From Acidiferrobacteraceae bacterium (GTDB lineage Bacteria; Pseudomonadota; Gammaproteobacteria; Arenicellales; UBA868): DNA of 15,354 nt. The position numbers and the translations under genes were made by a program. The DNA lies in the NCBI GenBank assembly GCA_002713825.1, contig PAUU01000010.1, positions 146,533 through 161,886 of the forward strand, written 5' to 3'. Shown one piece after another: positions 1 through 8,299 of this stretch. The first letter of the stretch is position 1, and each line of letters begins with the position of its first letter. The notes beneath the pieces were generated by a model, which was given only the letters and a program-made list of their open reading frames with translations, had not been told where the DNA came from and searched no databases.

Positions 1-544
1 CCCCTAAAACGTCAAGTCGTTGCCTTACCAGCTTCAGATTCACGAGAGTGCCGTCGGACCAGTGGCACTGGGGCAACGCAGCAATCGCAGTGTTCGCATC
101 AAGCGCTTCCAAAATTTCACTCGTCCAGTCTCCGTCAAGTGGACGAGGCACGGTGCGGATCGTGGCGCCGGACTCTTTAGCGACGCGTTCCCAAATATAG
201 AAATTAGAGGGGTACTGTTCGGCTAGAACGACAATATGCTGACCGCTTTTCACAGGGAGGTTTCTGGCCGCAGTCGCGAGACCATAGCTTGCGGATGGGA
301 CGATTGCGATATCGTCTGGTGTGGCTCCGAAAAGGCCCGCCGCCAGTTTCCTCACTTCTTTGGCTGTTGAAAAGAAGTCCGTCGGCCGAATCTCCCACGG
401 GCGGCTCTTACGTTCCAGCCCTTGCGTGCCCGCCATGACCGTGGATTTCAACAGCGGCGAGATATAGGCACAGTTAAGATAGCAAACGTCGTCGGGGATT
501 TCGAAGAGATCCCGTTGGGACGACAAGGCGCTTGAGGTGTTCAA
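1..544 (-). CDS. Class V aminotransferase-fold PLP-dependent enzyme, 5' part (runs off window)
   Basis: The minus strand is open from just after metG to the window edge, giving 181 residues of a kynureninase/isopenicillin-epimerase/cysteine-desulfurase-like PLP enzyme. I recognise the N-terminal YLNCAYISP (22-30), the cofactor-region PSASYG (83-88), EQYPSN (109-114) and HWSDG (161-165), which match the usual spacing of this fold. The cofactor-binding Asp and Schiff-base Lys would lie beyond the edge, so the exact reaction cannot be assigned. There is no ATG. The start used is TTG at 544, which gives an N-terminus like MNTSSALSSQ. An in-frame GTG at 574 overlaps the end of metG, has GGGA a few bases upstream and is an equal alternative. 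The gene follows metG on the same strand after about 19 bases, or overlapping it, so co-transcription is likely. Family is confident; substrate unknown. Confidence 0.8.
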   Translation of the reverse strand, partial: MNTSSALSSQRDLFEIPDDVCYLNCAYISPLLKSTVMAGTQGLERKSRPWEIRPTDFFSTAKEVRKLAAGLFGATPDDIAIVPSASYGLATAARNLPVKSGQHIVVLAEQYPSNFYIWERVAKESGATIRTVPRPLDGDWTSEILEALDANTAIAALPQCHWSDGTLVNLKLVRQRLDVLG

Positions 545-560
545 CGAAAAAGTTTTCGTT
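543..560. repeat. Perfect 8-bp inverted repeat just after metG
   Basis: AACGAAAA (543-550) and TTTTCGTT (553-560) are perfect complements separated by two bases, 3 bases past the metG stop. The palindrome is AT-rich with a 2-base spacer, so the real loop would be larger and the stem weak. No separate T-tract follows on the minus strand, and the next reading frame runs straight through it, so I do not call it a terminator. The candidate TTG start of the next gene sits at its edge. Confidence 0.5.
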
Positions 561-563
561 GGC

Positions 564-2609
564 CTAGCGTACACGCATCCCGGGCTGTGCCCCGCCGTCA
601 GGAGAGAGCACGAAGATTCCGTCGTGATCATCGACACCTGATGCGGCAAGGATCATTCCGTTGGAGACCCCAAAGCGCATCTTTCGCGGGGCGAGATTGG
701 CCACCATAACGACCTGCCGGCCTACCAGTTGCTGAGGGTCGTAGGCGCTCTTTATGCCCGCAAACACGTCTCGAGTTTCATCTCCTAGATCCAAAGTGAA
801 CTTCAGGAGTTTATCTGCCCCCTCGACGTGTTCAGCGGCAATCACACGAACGACGCGAAGATCCACTTTCGAGAAATCATCAATAGTGATCTGAGGGGAT
901 AACGGCTCGTCCCGCATGTGCTTTCCCGCGGCAGAGTTGGTGGCGTCAGAGTTCATCAACTGGGTTTCCTCCATCATGGCTTGTGCCTGGTCGGGATCAA
1001 TTCGGTCCAATAGTCGGGAAAACGTACCGATCTCGTGATTGAGCAGGGGTGTCTGGATTTGCCTCAACGATCCTTTTTCGGTGACAGAGTGACGCAGGAA
1101 TTGGGCACTGCGCTCAGCTAGGTCTGGCACCACCGGCGCAAGCCATGTGATCAACATGCGGAACAGATTCAGACCATGGGTACAGACCGCCTGTAGTTCT
1201 TCCCGACGATCTGGATCCTTTGCGATGATCCAGGGTTTGAGATCGTTGATGTATTGGTTGGCCGTATCAGCTAGCGACATGATCTCGCGAACGGCTCTGC
1301 TGTACTCGCGGCGCTCGAAATGCTGACAAATGACATCGTGTCCATTCCAGAACTGTTCATTGAGGGAGGCCTCGGGTTCCGCGGCGGACAACTGGCCGGA
1401 GAAATGCTTCTCGATGAACCCTGAGCAGCGGCTGGCGATATTGACAACCTTCCCGACCAGGTCGGCGTTCACTCGAGTCACGAAATCTTCTGCGTTGAAA
1501 TCAAGATCCTCCACGCGGTTGTTAAGTTTTGCGGCGAAGTAATACCGCAGATAGTCGGGATCAAGGTGATCGAGATAGGTGCGCGCGGTAATGAACGTCC
1601 CGCGCGACTTGGACATTTTCTGTCCGTTTATTGTCAAGAACCCATGGGTAAATACGGCCGTGGGAGTCCGGAAGTCGGCCCCACGCAACATGGCAGGCCA
1701 GAAAAGGGCGTGAAAATAAAGAATGTCCTTGCCGACGAAATGATAGAGCTCCGCGATTGCATCCGGCGCCCAAAACGTATCGAAGTCCACGCCACTAGCA
1801 CTACAGAAATTCTTAAAGCTCGCCATGTAGCCGATGGGGGCGTCCAGCCAGACATAAAAATACTTGCCGGGCGCGCCGGGAATTTCGAAACCAAAATAGG
1901 GCTCATCACGTGAGATATCCCAGTCCTGAAGACCCGCGTCGAACCATTCATTCAGCTTGTTGACGACTTCGGCTTGTAGTCGGCCGGATCCCGTCCATTC
2001 ACGCAGCATGGGCTCAAAGTCGGAAAGGCGAACGAAGTAGTGCTCTGAGTCCCGCAATACGGGCGCCGTGCCTGAGATGACAGATACCGCATTGGTGAGG
2101 TCCGTAGGGGCATAAGTTGCGCCGCATACCTCGCAATTATCACCGTTCTGATCTTCCGCTCCGCAGCGGGGACAGGTGCCCCGAATGAAGCGGTCTGGCA
2201 GAAACATCTCTTCAGCCGAATCATAGGCTTGCGTGATCGTCCGGGTTTGAATGTGGCCCTTTGTCTTCAGTCTCTCGAAAATCAATTCAGAAAAATGCCG
2301 ATTCTCAGGAGAGTGGGTGGTGTAGTAGTTATCGAAAGCAATATTGAATCCCGCGAAATCCTGCCGATGTTCATTGCCCACCTTTTCGATCAGTGCCTCG
2401 GGAGTGAGCCCCTCCGCGCGGGCCTTCAGCATGATCGGTGTGCCGTGAGTATCTTCCGCGCAGATGTAATAGGCTTCGTGACCGTTCATTCGCTGAAAAC
2501 GCGTCCAGATGTCAGTCTGGATGTATTCCACAAGATGACCGAGGTGAATCGGTCCGTTGGCATAAGGTAAGGCGCTGGTGGCGAGGATCTTGCGCGGGGC
2601 GTAAGTCAT
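564..2609 (-). CDS. metG: Methionyl-tRNA synthetase MetG
   Basis: This cytoplasmic class I aminoacyl-tRNA synthetase charges initiator and elongator tRNA-Met with methionine. The 681-residue product is close to E. coli MetG (677). The nucleotide-binding HIGH-type motif is HLGH at 22-25, inside [13 protein letters not shown], and KMSKS is at 331-335. A four-cysteine zinc knuckle is visible at C146, C149, C159 and C162 (CPRC...CEVC). The helical anticodon-binding domain follows at roughly 360-540. After a linker, residues about 575-681 form the C-terminal EMAP-II/Trbp111-type tRNA-binding and dimerisation domain ([34 protein letters not shown]). The gene is complete and diverges from mrp, an arrangement known in Pseudomonas. 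The start is ATG with [19 protein letters not shown], the normal N-terminus. Nothing odd is seen. Confidence 0.98.
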   Translation of the reverse strand: MTYAPRKILATSALPYANGPIHLGHLVEYIQTDIWTRFQRMNGHEAYYICAEDTHGTPIMLKARAEGLTPEALIEKVGNEHRQDFAGFNIAFDNYYTTHSPENRHFSELIFERLKTKGHIQTRTITQAYDSAEEMFLPDRFIRGTCPRCGAEDQNGDNCEVCGATYAPTDLTNAVSVISGTAPVLRDSEHYFVRLSDFEPMLREWTGSGRLQAEVVNKLNEWFDAGLQDWDISRDEPYFGFEIPGAPGKYFYVWLDAPIGYMASFKNFCSASGVDFDTFWAPDAIAELYHFVGKDILYFHALFWPAMLRGADFRTPTAVFTHGFLTINGQKMSKSRGTFITARTYLDHLDPDYLRYYFAAKLNNRVEDLDFNAEDFVTRVNADLVGKVVNIASRCSGFIEKHFSGQLSAAEPEASLNEQFWNGHDVICQHFERREYSRAVREIMSLADTANQYINDLKPWIIAKDPDRREELQAVCTHGLNLFRMLITWLAPVVPDLAERSAQFLRHSVTEKGSLRQIQTPLLNHEIGTFSRLLDRIDPDQAQAMMEETQLMNSDATNSAAGKHMRDEPLSPQITIDDFSKVDLRVVRVIAAEHVEGADKLLKFTLDLGDETRDVFAGIKSAYDPQQLVGRQVVMVANLAPRKMRFGVSNGMILAASGVDDHDGIFVLSPDGGAQPGMRVR

Positions 2610-2804
2610 GCGATGGCTTCTGGCGATGGGATCTCGATTTCGATTGGTGCGGGGCAGTGTCGAGAGTCGGGGGTCAGGGTTTTGAATAGCGATGCAAGTA
2701 TATCCGAACAGCGATTCACCCGGCCCCGGTGTGGTAGCATCACGGCCCCTTGATTAAGAACGTGGAAAATCAAAGTTGTTTTCACTTCAAGTCAATTATT
2801 CGAG
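2610..2804. promoter_or_regulatory. Divergent metG / mrp control region
   Basis: This 195-base gap separates two divergent genes and must carry a promoter for each. I find no full consensus pair. Partial candidates are TATACT on the minus strand (2697-2702 on the plus strand) toward metG, and TAGCAT (2735-2740) toward mrp, the latter within a TGnnTAnnAT-like context and followed by a GC-rich stretch. Neither has a good -35 at 16-18 bases. An imperfectly spaced inverted repeat, TTGATT (2750-2755) and AATCAA (2768-2773), lies upstream of mrp and could be chance. Confidence 0.4.
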
Positions 2805-3908
2805 ATGACGAGATCGATGACAGACAGTTCGGACGAGAATATTAAGAGCGCGGTAGCTGCCATTACAGACCCGCACACCGGAACTAGCTTAGGTGATGGG
2901 AAGAGCGTCAGCGCGGTGACTGTGACGCCGATGGGGTTGGAGGTCAGCCTGACGCTGGGATATCCCGCAAATGGCTGGCATGACGAGTTGCGGAGTCTCG
3001 TTCGAGGGGCCGTGGCAGATGCTGGGTACTCTGGAGACGTGCAGGTGGCGATTGAGACGACGGTCGTTGCGCATGAGGTTCAAAAAGGGGTCACACCCAT
3101 CAAAGGGGTCAAGAACATCATTGCGGTTGCCTCGGGCAAGGGCGGGGTCGGCAAATCTACGGTGTCCTCAAACCTTGCGCTCGCATTGGCGGCAGAAGGC
3201 GCCGCCGCCGGGATCCTTGACGCCGATATCTACGGGCCGAGTCAGCCCCGGATGCTGGGGATCAGTGGGCGACCCCAAACCAGTGACGGCAAGACGCTGG
3301 AACCTATGATCAGTTATGAAATTCAGGCGATGTCTATCGGGTTTCTGATCGACGAAGACACCCCCATGATTTGGCGCGGGCCGATGGTGACTCAGGCCCT
3401 GGAGCAGTTGCTTAACGATACCCAATGGCATGAACTTGATTACCTCGTTATCGACCTTCCACCCGGAACAGGAGATACGCAACTCACTTTGGCGCAGAAG
3501 GTTCCCGTCTCGGGAGCGGCTATTGTGACAACTCCACAGGACATTGCCTTGTTGGACGCGAGAAAAGCTCTCAAGATGTTTGAGAAAGTAGAGATTCCCG
3601 TGCTGGGCGTCATAGAGAATATGAGCACGCATATCTGCAGTCAGTGCGGCCACGAGGAAGCGATCTTCGGCACTGGTGGTGGGCAGCGCATGGCATCCGA
3701 ATACGGTGTAGATATTCTCGGTGGTATTCCTCTGGATATTCGGATTCGAGAGGATGCTGACGGAGGGCGCCCCACCGTAGTGGCAGATCCGGATGGAGCG
3801 GTCGCAGCCAATTATCGGAGCATTGCGCGGCAGGTGGCAGGGCGTCTCGCTGCCCGAAAGCGGAATTACAGTGAGGTGTTTCCCTCTATCGTGGTGCAGA
3901 ATACCTGA
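2805..3908 (+). CDS. mrp: Iron-sulfur cluster carrier protein Mrp/ApbC
   Basis: This ParA/MinD-type P-loop NTPase carries or transfers Fe-S clusters to apoproteins in the cytoplasm. The 367-residue product matches E. coli Mrp (369). An N-terminal MIP18/DUF59-like domain spans about 11-90. The deviant Walker A GKGGVGKST is at 111-119, the DADIYGPSQPRM switch region follows at about 139-150, and DLPPGTGD is at 217-224. The cluster-binding CxxC pair is C278 and C281 (CSQCG). The start used is ATG at 2805, but GAG touches it with no spacing. A second in-frame ATG at 2817 is preceded by ACGAG at better spacing and would give 363 residues. The next gene, dcd, begins 24 bases after the stop, the same order as in Pseudomonas, so the two are probably one operon. 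Confidence 0.95.
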   Translation: MTRSMTDSSDENIKSAVAAITDPHTGTSLGDGKSVSAVTVTPMGLEVSLTLGYPANGWHDELRSLVRGAVADAGYSGDVQVAIETTVVAHEVQKGVTPIKGVKNIIAVASGKGGVGKSTVSSNLALALAAEGAAAGILDADIYGPSQPRMLGISGRPQTSDGKTLEPMISYEIQAMSIGFLIDEDTPMIWRGPMVTQALEQLLNDTQWHELDYLVIDLPPGTGDTQLTLAQKVPVSGAAIVTTPQDIALLDARKALKMFEKVEIPVLGVIENMSTHICSQCGHEEAIFGTGGGQRMASEYGVDILGGIPLDIRIREDADGGRPTVVADPDGAVAANYRSIARQVAGRLAARKRNYSEVFPSIVVQNT

Positions 3909-3932
3909 TCTTTGTAATCACAGACCGAAAGC

Positions 3933-4496
3933 ATGGCGATCAAGTCAGACCGTTGGATTAGAAGAATGGCGGAGCAGGGCATGATTGATCCCTATGAGCC
4001 AGGTCAGGTGTCGACGGTAGCGGGACAAAAAGTTGTCTCCTACGGCACGTCAAGCTACGGGTACGATATTCGCTGTTCCAGCGAATTTAAGATATTTACC
4101 AACATCAACTCTGCAATCGTTGATCCCAAAGCGTTTGATGAGAGTAGTTTTGTCGACTTTGAGGGATCATGCTGCATTATTCCGCCGAATTCTTTCGCTC
4201 TGGCCCGCACGGTTGAGTATTTTCGAATTCCCAGAAACGTCCTGACTATCTGCCTGGGAAAATCAACCTATGCCCGGTGCGGTATTATCGTAAATGTCAC
4301 TCCATTCGAGCCTGAGTGGGAAGGTCACGTTACTTTGGAGTTTTCCAATACGACGCCTTTGCCGGCTCGGGTTTATGCAAACGAAGGAGTAGCGCAAGTG
4401 CTCTTTTTTGAGTCGGACGAAGTTTGTGAAGTGTCCTACAAAGACCGGAAGGGCAAATACCAGGGCCAGAGCGGCGTCACCCTGCCGCGGGCTTAG
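3933..4496 (+). CDS. dcd: dCTP deaminase
   Basis: The enzyme deaminates dCTP to dUTP, which is then cleaved to dUMP for thymidylate synthesis. The 187 residues match the homotrimeric gammaproteobacterial enzyme (193 in E. coli, 188 in Pseudomonas). The N-terminus [18 protein letters not shown] is typical. The active-site segment [11 protein letters not shown] holds S111 and R115, and HVTLEFSN holds the general base E136 (equivalent to E138 of E. coli). The C-terminal tail [17 protein letters not shown] is the flexible lid that closes on nucleotide. I see no sign of the bifunctional dCTP deaminase/dUTPase variant: length and tail fit the monofunctional form. The gene sits 24 bases after mrp and 29 before aroC on the same strand. 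The ribosome binding site is weak (GAAAG). Confidence 0.96.
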   Translation: MAIKSDRWIRRMAEQGMIDPYEPGQVSTVAGQKVVSYGTSSYGYDIRCSSEFKIFTNINSAIVDPKAFDESSFVDFEGSCCIIPPNSFALARTVEYFRIPRNVLTICLGKSTYARCGIIVNVTPFEPEWEGHVTLEFSNTTPLPARVYANEGVAQVLFFESDEVCEVSYKDRKGKYQGQSGVTLPRA

Positions 4497-4514
4497 ATTG
4501 GGCTGGTTTTTGTT

Positions 4515-4519
4515 GGAGG
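4515..4519 (+). promoter_or_regulatory. Ribosome binding site of aroC
   Basis: A clear GGAGG lies six bases before the aroC ATG and fixes that start. It is one of the two strong Shine-Dalgarno sites in the window. Confidence 0.8.
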
Positions 4520-4525
4520 CAATTA

Positions 4526-5617
4526 ATGGCCGGTAGCGTGCTGGGAACCCTATTTCGGGTATCAACCTTTGGCGAGAGTCATGGACCTGCTTTGGGCTGC
4601 GTTGTAGATGGCTGTCCGCCGGGGGTGACGGTGGAGGAATCAGATATCCAGGGAGATCTCGATCGCAGGCGGCCCGGGCAATCTCGATACACAACCCAGC
4701 GACGTGAATCTGACAATGTGGAAATCCTCTCAGGCGTCTTTGAAGGGAGAACCACCGGCGCGCCGATTGCGTTGCTGATCCGAAACGAGGACCAGCGTCC
4801 GAGAGATTACGCAAAAATCCGGGAACAGTTTCGCCCGGGCCATGCTGACTTCACCTACCTAAAAAAGTATGGATTGCGCGATTATCGGGGAAGTGGTCGG
4901 GCGTCTGCTCGGGAAACCGTAGGGAGAGTGGCGGCCGGAGCGGTGGCGAGAAAGTTTCTGCTTGATCGGGCGGGTATCCGCATTCAGGGTTGTATGAGCC
5001 AGATCGGGGACATAAAGGCAAAATCGATTGACTGGGCAGTAGTGCCTGAAAACCCCTTTTTCTTTCCAGCGGCAGAACAGGTTGATGAGATAGCCGCTTT
5101 AATAGACGGGTTACGAAAAGCAGGCGACTCTATAGGGGCCAAAGTGATGGTCCAGGCAGACGGGGTGCCTGCTGGACTCGGGGAACCGGTCTTTGACCGG
5201 CTCGATGCAGATATTGCTCGTTCGATGATGTCGATAAACGCGGTAAAAGGCGTAGAGATCGGGGCGGGGTTCAACTGTGTGAGGCAGCGGGGCACCGAGC
5301 ATCGTGACGAGATGACCCCTGAAGGCTTCCTGAGCAATCACGCGGGAGGGATCCTGGGCGGGATTTCGAGCGGGCAGCAGATCCACGCGGCACTAGCGCT
5401 AAAACCAACGTCTAGTATCCCCACCCCTGGAAGAACGGTCGACACCGACGGCCAAGGCGTGGAGGTTGTCACCACAGGGCGCCACGACCCGTGCGTCGGT
5501 ATCCGGGCAGTGCCTATAGCCGAGGCGATGCTTGCGCTGGTGCTGGCAGACCATTTTCTGCGCCAGCAGGCGCTCGGCGTTGAGAATATCGGCCCGCTGA
5601 TTCCACCCCAGTCTTGA
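4526..5617 (+). CDS. aroC: Chorismate synthase
   Basis: AroC performs the last step of the shikimate pathway, eliminating phosphate from 5-enolpyruvylshikimate-3-phosphate to give chorismate, with reduced FMN as cofactor. The 363 residues match E. coli AroC (361). The three family signatures are present: GESHG (16-20) within the first, the [11 protein letters not shown] block (121-131) and the late GGISSGQQI segment (278-286). Basic residues of the substrate and flavin pocket are in [11 protein letters not shown] (44-54) and [12 protein letters not shown]. The ORF is complete and starts with a strong ribosome binding site, 29 bases after dcd. Co-transcription with mrp-dcd is likely. Chorismate is the precursor that the tryptophan genes at the right of this window draw on. 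Confidence 0.98.
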   Translation: MAGSVLGTLFRVSTFGESHGPALGCVVDGCPPGVTVEESDIQGDLDRRRPGQSRYTTQRRESDNVEILSGVFEGRTTGAPIALLIRNEDQRPRDYAKIREQFRPGHADFTYLKKYGLRDYRGSGRASARETVGRVAAGAVARKFLLDRAGIRIQGCMSQIGDIKAKSIDWAVVPENPFFFPAAEQVDEIAALIDGLRKAGDSIGAKVMVQADGVPAGLGEPVFDRLDADIARSMMSINAVKGVEIGAGFNCVRQRGTEHRDEMTPEGFLSNHAGGILGGISSGQQIHAALALKPTSSIPTPGRTVDTDGQGVEVVTTGRHDPCVGIRAVPIAEAMLALVLADHFLRQQALGVENIGPLIPPQS

Positions 5618-5643
5618 GGGGTATTCCCGATTCAGGTGCGTGC

Positions 5644-6069
5644 CTACCCGCGTTGAGACCGAGACCGGGTTGACGGAGTCAGCTTGGAGCTGGCCTGGGC
5701 TTCGTGGGGAAGTACCTGAATCACCGTTGTGCCGATCTGTTCGAGGAAGTCCGCCGCGACAAGGTCAAGTGCTTCGCGGTTTTTTTGATCCTTCTTTATA
5801 CGGCCCAGTGCATCAAGGGTCGGATACAGTGCGACAGTATCGTCTTTGGTTTTACATCCGTTTTCCAAAAAAATCTCAGACGCGACTAAGCGGGTCAACT
5901 CAAGAAATGCCGCATTCGACGAAATGAGACGGTCAGGTTTTACCGCCTTGTGATCAATAGGCAATAACACAGCGCCAAGCCTCTCCTCGAGAGAAACTAA
6001 GAGGTTGTAGAAACTGGTCAACGCCGCTACCCGAATGGTTTTCTGTTTCCAATATACCAAGACTATCAC
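5644..6069 (-). CDS. Hypothetical protein, possibly frameshifted at its 5' end
   Basis: I do not recognise this 141-residue frame. It is convergent with aroC (26 bases between stops) and divergent from leuC. The protein looks real in composition: regular hydrophobic spacing through FYNLLVSLEERLGAVLLPI and NAAFLELTRLVASEIFLE, predicted mostly helical, with a lysine-rich middle and a Ser/Arg-rich tail (STRSRSQRG). There is no signal peptide, membrane span or cysteine motif. The start used is GTG at 6069, directly after an in-frame stop and without a ribosome binding site. A different frame opens with ATG at 6079 and encodes a more usual polar N-terminus (MSSSDSLGILETENHSGSGV) but stops at 5954. 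A single-base frameshift around 6010 would join the two, so either a sequencing error, a decaying gene or a wrong start is possible. No strong support for function. Confidence 0.45.
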   Translation of the reverse strand: MIVLVYWKQKTIRVAALTSFYNLLVSLEERLGAVLLPIDHKAVKPDRLISSNAAFLELTRLVASEIFLENGCKTKDDTVALYPTLDALGRIKKDQKNREALDLVAADFLEQIGTTVIQVLPHEAQASSKLTPSTRSRSQRG

Positions 6070-6136
6070 TGGAACTCATTAAGCAACATCACGCCCGCCA
6101 AGTGGTGCTCGAAACGACCGGCAGAAGCGAATCACT

Positions 6137-6146
6137 GTGTTAAAAT
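6137..6146 (+). promoter_or_regulatory. Candidate leuCD promoter (-10 element)
   Basis: TGTGT then TAAAAT (6141-6146) followed by a GC-rich stretch resembles a gammaproteobacterial sigma-70 -10 element. The -35 at 17 bases (6118-6123, CCGGCA) is poor. Transcription would start about 6152, leaving a leader of roughly 18 bases before the start codon, too short for a leucine attenuator. I see no leader peptide with Leu codon runs. Confidence 0.4.
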
Positions 6147-6157
6147 CGGGCGCCCTC

Positions 6158-6164
6158 AAGGAGG
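6158..6164 (+). promoter_or_regulatory. Ribosome binding site of leuC
   Basis: AAGGAGG lies five bases before ATG at 6170. It decides the start against the in-frame GTG at 6137, which would overlap the candidate promoter and add 11 non-conserved residues. Confidence 0.85.
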
Positions 6165-6169
6165 CACAG

Positions 6170-7573
6170 ATGACTGGAAAAACCCTTTACGACAAGCTTT
6201 GGGAACAGCACCTGGTGCGCGCGTCCGAAGACGGCACCGCGTTGATCTATATTGATTTGCAACTCTTGCACGAGGTGACCTCTGCGCAGGCATTCGCGGG
6301 GCTTCGGGAGGCGGCACGCCTCCCTCGTCGCAAGACAGCGAACCTGGCTGTTGCCGATCATAATGTGCCGACGACCGAGCGCAATGCCGGAATCTCTGAC
6401 CCGATTGCCCGGCTTCAGGTCGAGACTCTGGATCGGAACTGTGCGGAATTTGGCATCACAGAATTTGCAATGTCGGATCCTCGACAGGGAATCGTTCATG
6501 TTGTAGGTCCTGAACAAGGGGCTACGCAGCCTGGAATGACGATTGTGTGCGGGGATTCGCACACCGCGACGCACGGCGCACTGGGGGCTCTTGCATTCGG
6601 TATTGGCACCTCAGAGGTTGAGCACGTGCTTGCCACGCAATGCCTTGTTGCTCGCAAGATGAAAAACATGCGTATAAATTTGAACGGGACCCTGCCCGAC
6701 GGTACCTTTTCGAAAGATATGATCCTGGCGGTGATCGGAATGATCGGCACTTCAGGGGGGACGGGTTACACCATTGAGTTCGCCGGCAGCGCGGTCAGGG
6801 AGGCTTCCATGGAGGCCCGGATGACCCTTTGCAATATGGCGATCGAGGCCGGTGCGCGTGCCGGCCTCGTTGGCGTAGACGAAGCGACCGTGACCTATCT
6901 TGAGGGGCGCCCTTATTCGCCAAAAGGTGATCAGTTTGAGAGAGCTCGGAATTTCTGGCTTCAGATGGTCACCGATCCCGAGGCGGAATTTGACAAGGAA
7001 TATGATCTCGACATCTCGGTGCTGCGGCCGCAGGTCACGTGGGGGACTTCTCCAGAAATGGTGGCCAGCGTCGATGACGCGATTCCCAATCCGGCCGACG
7101 CGCCTGACCAAACCCGCGAGAGGGACTGGGCGCGCGCGCTTGAGTACATGAATCTTTCTCCCGGGACTCGGATCAATTCGATAGAACTCGATAAGGTTTT
7201 CATTGGTGCATGCACGAATGGCCGGATTGAAGATTTGCGTGCAGCAGCGACAGTGGCTTCAGGCCGCAAAGTAGCCCAAAACATCAAACAGGCATTAGTG
7301 GTGCCCGGCTCGGGTCTTGTCAAAGTCCAGGCCGAGGCTGAGGGCTTGGATCGGATTTTTACAGAGGCCGGTTTCGAGTGGCGAGAGCCCGGCTGTTCCA
7401 TGTGCCTCGCGATGAATGCGGACCGGCTCGAGCCGGGGGAACGGTGCGCCGCAACCTCAAACCGCAACTTCGAAGGGCGGCAGGGATATGGTGGTCGGAC
7501 GCATCTGGTCTCACCGTCGATGGCGGCGGCGGCGGCCATCGCGGGACATTTTGTCGATCCGAACCAGCTTTAA
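6170..7573 (+). CDS. leuC: 3-isopropylmalate dehydratase large subunit LeuC
   Basis: LeuC is the aconitase-family large subunit that, with LeuD, isomerises 2-isopropylmalate to 3-isopropylmalate in leucine synthesis. From ATG 6170 it has 467 residues (E. coli 466). The three ligands of the 4Fe-4S cluster are visible: C348 in IGACTNG, and C409 and C412 in PGCSMC. The N-terminal [16 protein letters not shown] and the DHNVPT (63-68) and [11 protein letters not shown] (127-137) motifs are typical. The product is cytoplasmic and oxygen-sensitive as a family property. leuD starts 12 bases after the stop, so the two are translated from one message. The fourth iron is bound by substrate in this family, consistent with only three cysteines. 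Confidence 0.98.
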   Translation: MTGKTLYDKLWEQHLVRASEDGTALIYIDLQLLHEVTSAQAFAGLREAARLPRRKTANLAVADHNVPTTERNAGISDPIARLQVETLDRNCAEFGITEFAMSDPRQGIVHVVGPEQGATQPGMTIVCGDSHTATHGALGALAFGIGTSEVEHVLATQCLVARKMKNMRINLNGTLPDGTFSKDMILAVIGMIGTSGGTGYTIEFAGSAVREASMEARMTLCNMAIEAGARAGLVGVDEATVTYLEGRPYSPKGDQFERARNFWLQMVTDPEAEFDKEYDLDISVLRPQVTWGTSPEMVASVDDAIPNPADAPDQTRERDWARALEYMNLSPGTRINSIELDKVFIGACTNGRIEDLRAAATVASGRKVAQNIKQALVVPGSGLVKVQAEAEGLDRIFTEAGFEWREPGCSMCLAMNADRLEPGERCAATSNRNFEGRQGYGGRTHLVSPSMAAAAAIAGHFVDPNQL

Positions 7574-7585
7574 GAGGCGAATAAA

Positions 7586-8236
7586 ATGGAGAAGTTTGTC
7601 AATTACAACAGCGTCCTGATTCCAATCGACAGGAGTAATGTAGATACCGACGCGCTCATTCCCAAACAGTTCCTGAAATCGGTCGAGAAATCGGGATTCG
7701 GGGACAATCTTTTTGACGAGTGGCGCTATCTGGATCAGGGGGAGCCGGGTCAGGACTGCAGCGGACGGCCTCTCAACAACGATTTCGTGTTGAACAAAAA
7801 AGCTTATCGCGGCGGTCGAATTCTGCTGGCCCGCGAGAATTTCGGCTGTGGGTCTTCTCGGGAACACGCGGTTTGGGCGCTACGGGATTTCGGAATCCGA
7901 ACAGTGATAGCAGGAAGTTACGCCGACATTTTTTTTAACAACTGCTTTAAAAATGGCGTTCTGCCGATCTCCCTTCCCGGCGCCGATATTGACGCTTTGT
8001 TCGCTCAAGATGCCGAGTCTGGCCCATGTTCGATGGATATCGATCTAGAGCGCCAAACGGCGACGGCTGAGTCCGGCCAGGTTTACCGTTTCGAGATCGA
8101 TGACTTCAAAAAGCAGTGTCTTCTGGAAGGTTTGGACGATATTGCTCTGACCCTGCAGCACGAAGGGGATATCGCAACTTATGAGCAGCGCCGGATGAAG
8201 GAAGTGCCCTGGTTGTTTGAAGATCTCGCCTCCTGA
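7586..8236 (+). CDS. leuD: 3-isopropylmalate dehydratase small subunit LeuD
   Basis: LeuD is the small, swivelling subunit of isopropylmalate isomerase and carries the substrate-recognition part of the active site. The 216 residues are close to Pseudomonas LeuD (about 212) and longer than E. coli (201). The N-terminal PIDRSNVDTDALIPKQFLK (13-31) and the hallmark NFGCGSSREHA (85-95) are intact, followed by AGSYADIFFNNCFKNGVLP. The gene is complete and 12 bases behind leuC. The usual next gene, leuB (3-isopropylmalate dehydrogenase), is not in the window: asd follows after 63 bases. Confidence 0.97.
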   Translation: MEKFVNYNSVLIPIDRSNVDTDALIPKQFLKSVEKSGFGDNLFDEWRYLDQGEPGQDCSGRPLNNDFVLNKKAYRGGRILLARENFGCGSSREHAVWALRDFGIRTVIAGSYADIFFNNCFKNGVLPISLPGADIDALFAQDAESGPCSMDIDLERQTATAESGQVYRFEIDDFKKQCLLEGLDDIALTLQHEGDIATYEQRRMKEVPWLFEDLAS

Positions 8237-8239
8237 GTT

Positions 8240-8272
8240 CCCGACCTTCCCAATACGCGGGCCCTTTTTTTT
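8240..8272 (+). terminator. Weak candidate terminator after leuD
   Basis: Eight consecutive T (8265-8272) follow a GC-rich block ending in GGGCCC. The only upstream stem I find is four base pairs (CCCG 8240-8243 with CGGG 8258-8261, 14-base loop, three bases before the T run), which is weak. It may reduce read-through from leuCD into asd, but the hairpin is not convincing. Confidence 0.3.
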
Positions 8273-8299
8273 ATTTACCCACCGGGTATTTTGAAACCT

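Noticed and set aside
20..398. Short reading frames on both strands near the left edge (20-226 plus, 204-398 minus)
   Set aside because: They overlap, in other frames, the continuous class V aminotransferase-like frame on the minus strand, which has recognisable motifs throughout.
5640..5927. Plus-strand frame of 95 codons antisense to the orphan ORF
   Set aside because: Rich in Arg, Gly, Pro and Ser with no regular hydrophobic pattern, and no ribosome binding site; the minus-strand frame looks much more protein-like.
6137..6169. GTG start giving LeuC 11 extra residues
   Set aside because: It overlaps the candidate -10 element, and ATG 6170 has AAGGAGG at ideal spacing and gives the family length.
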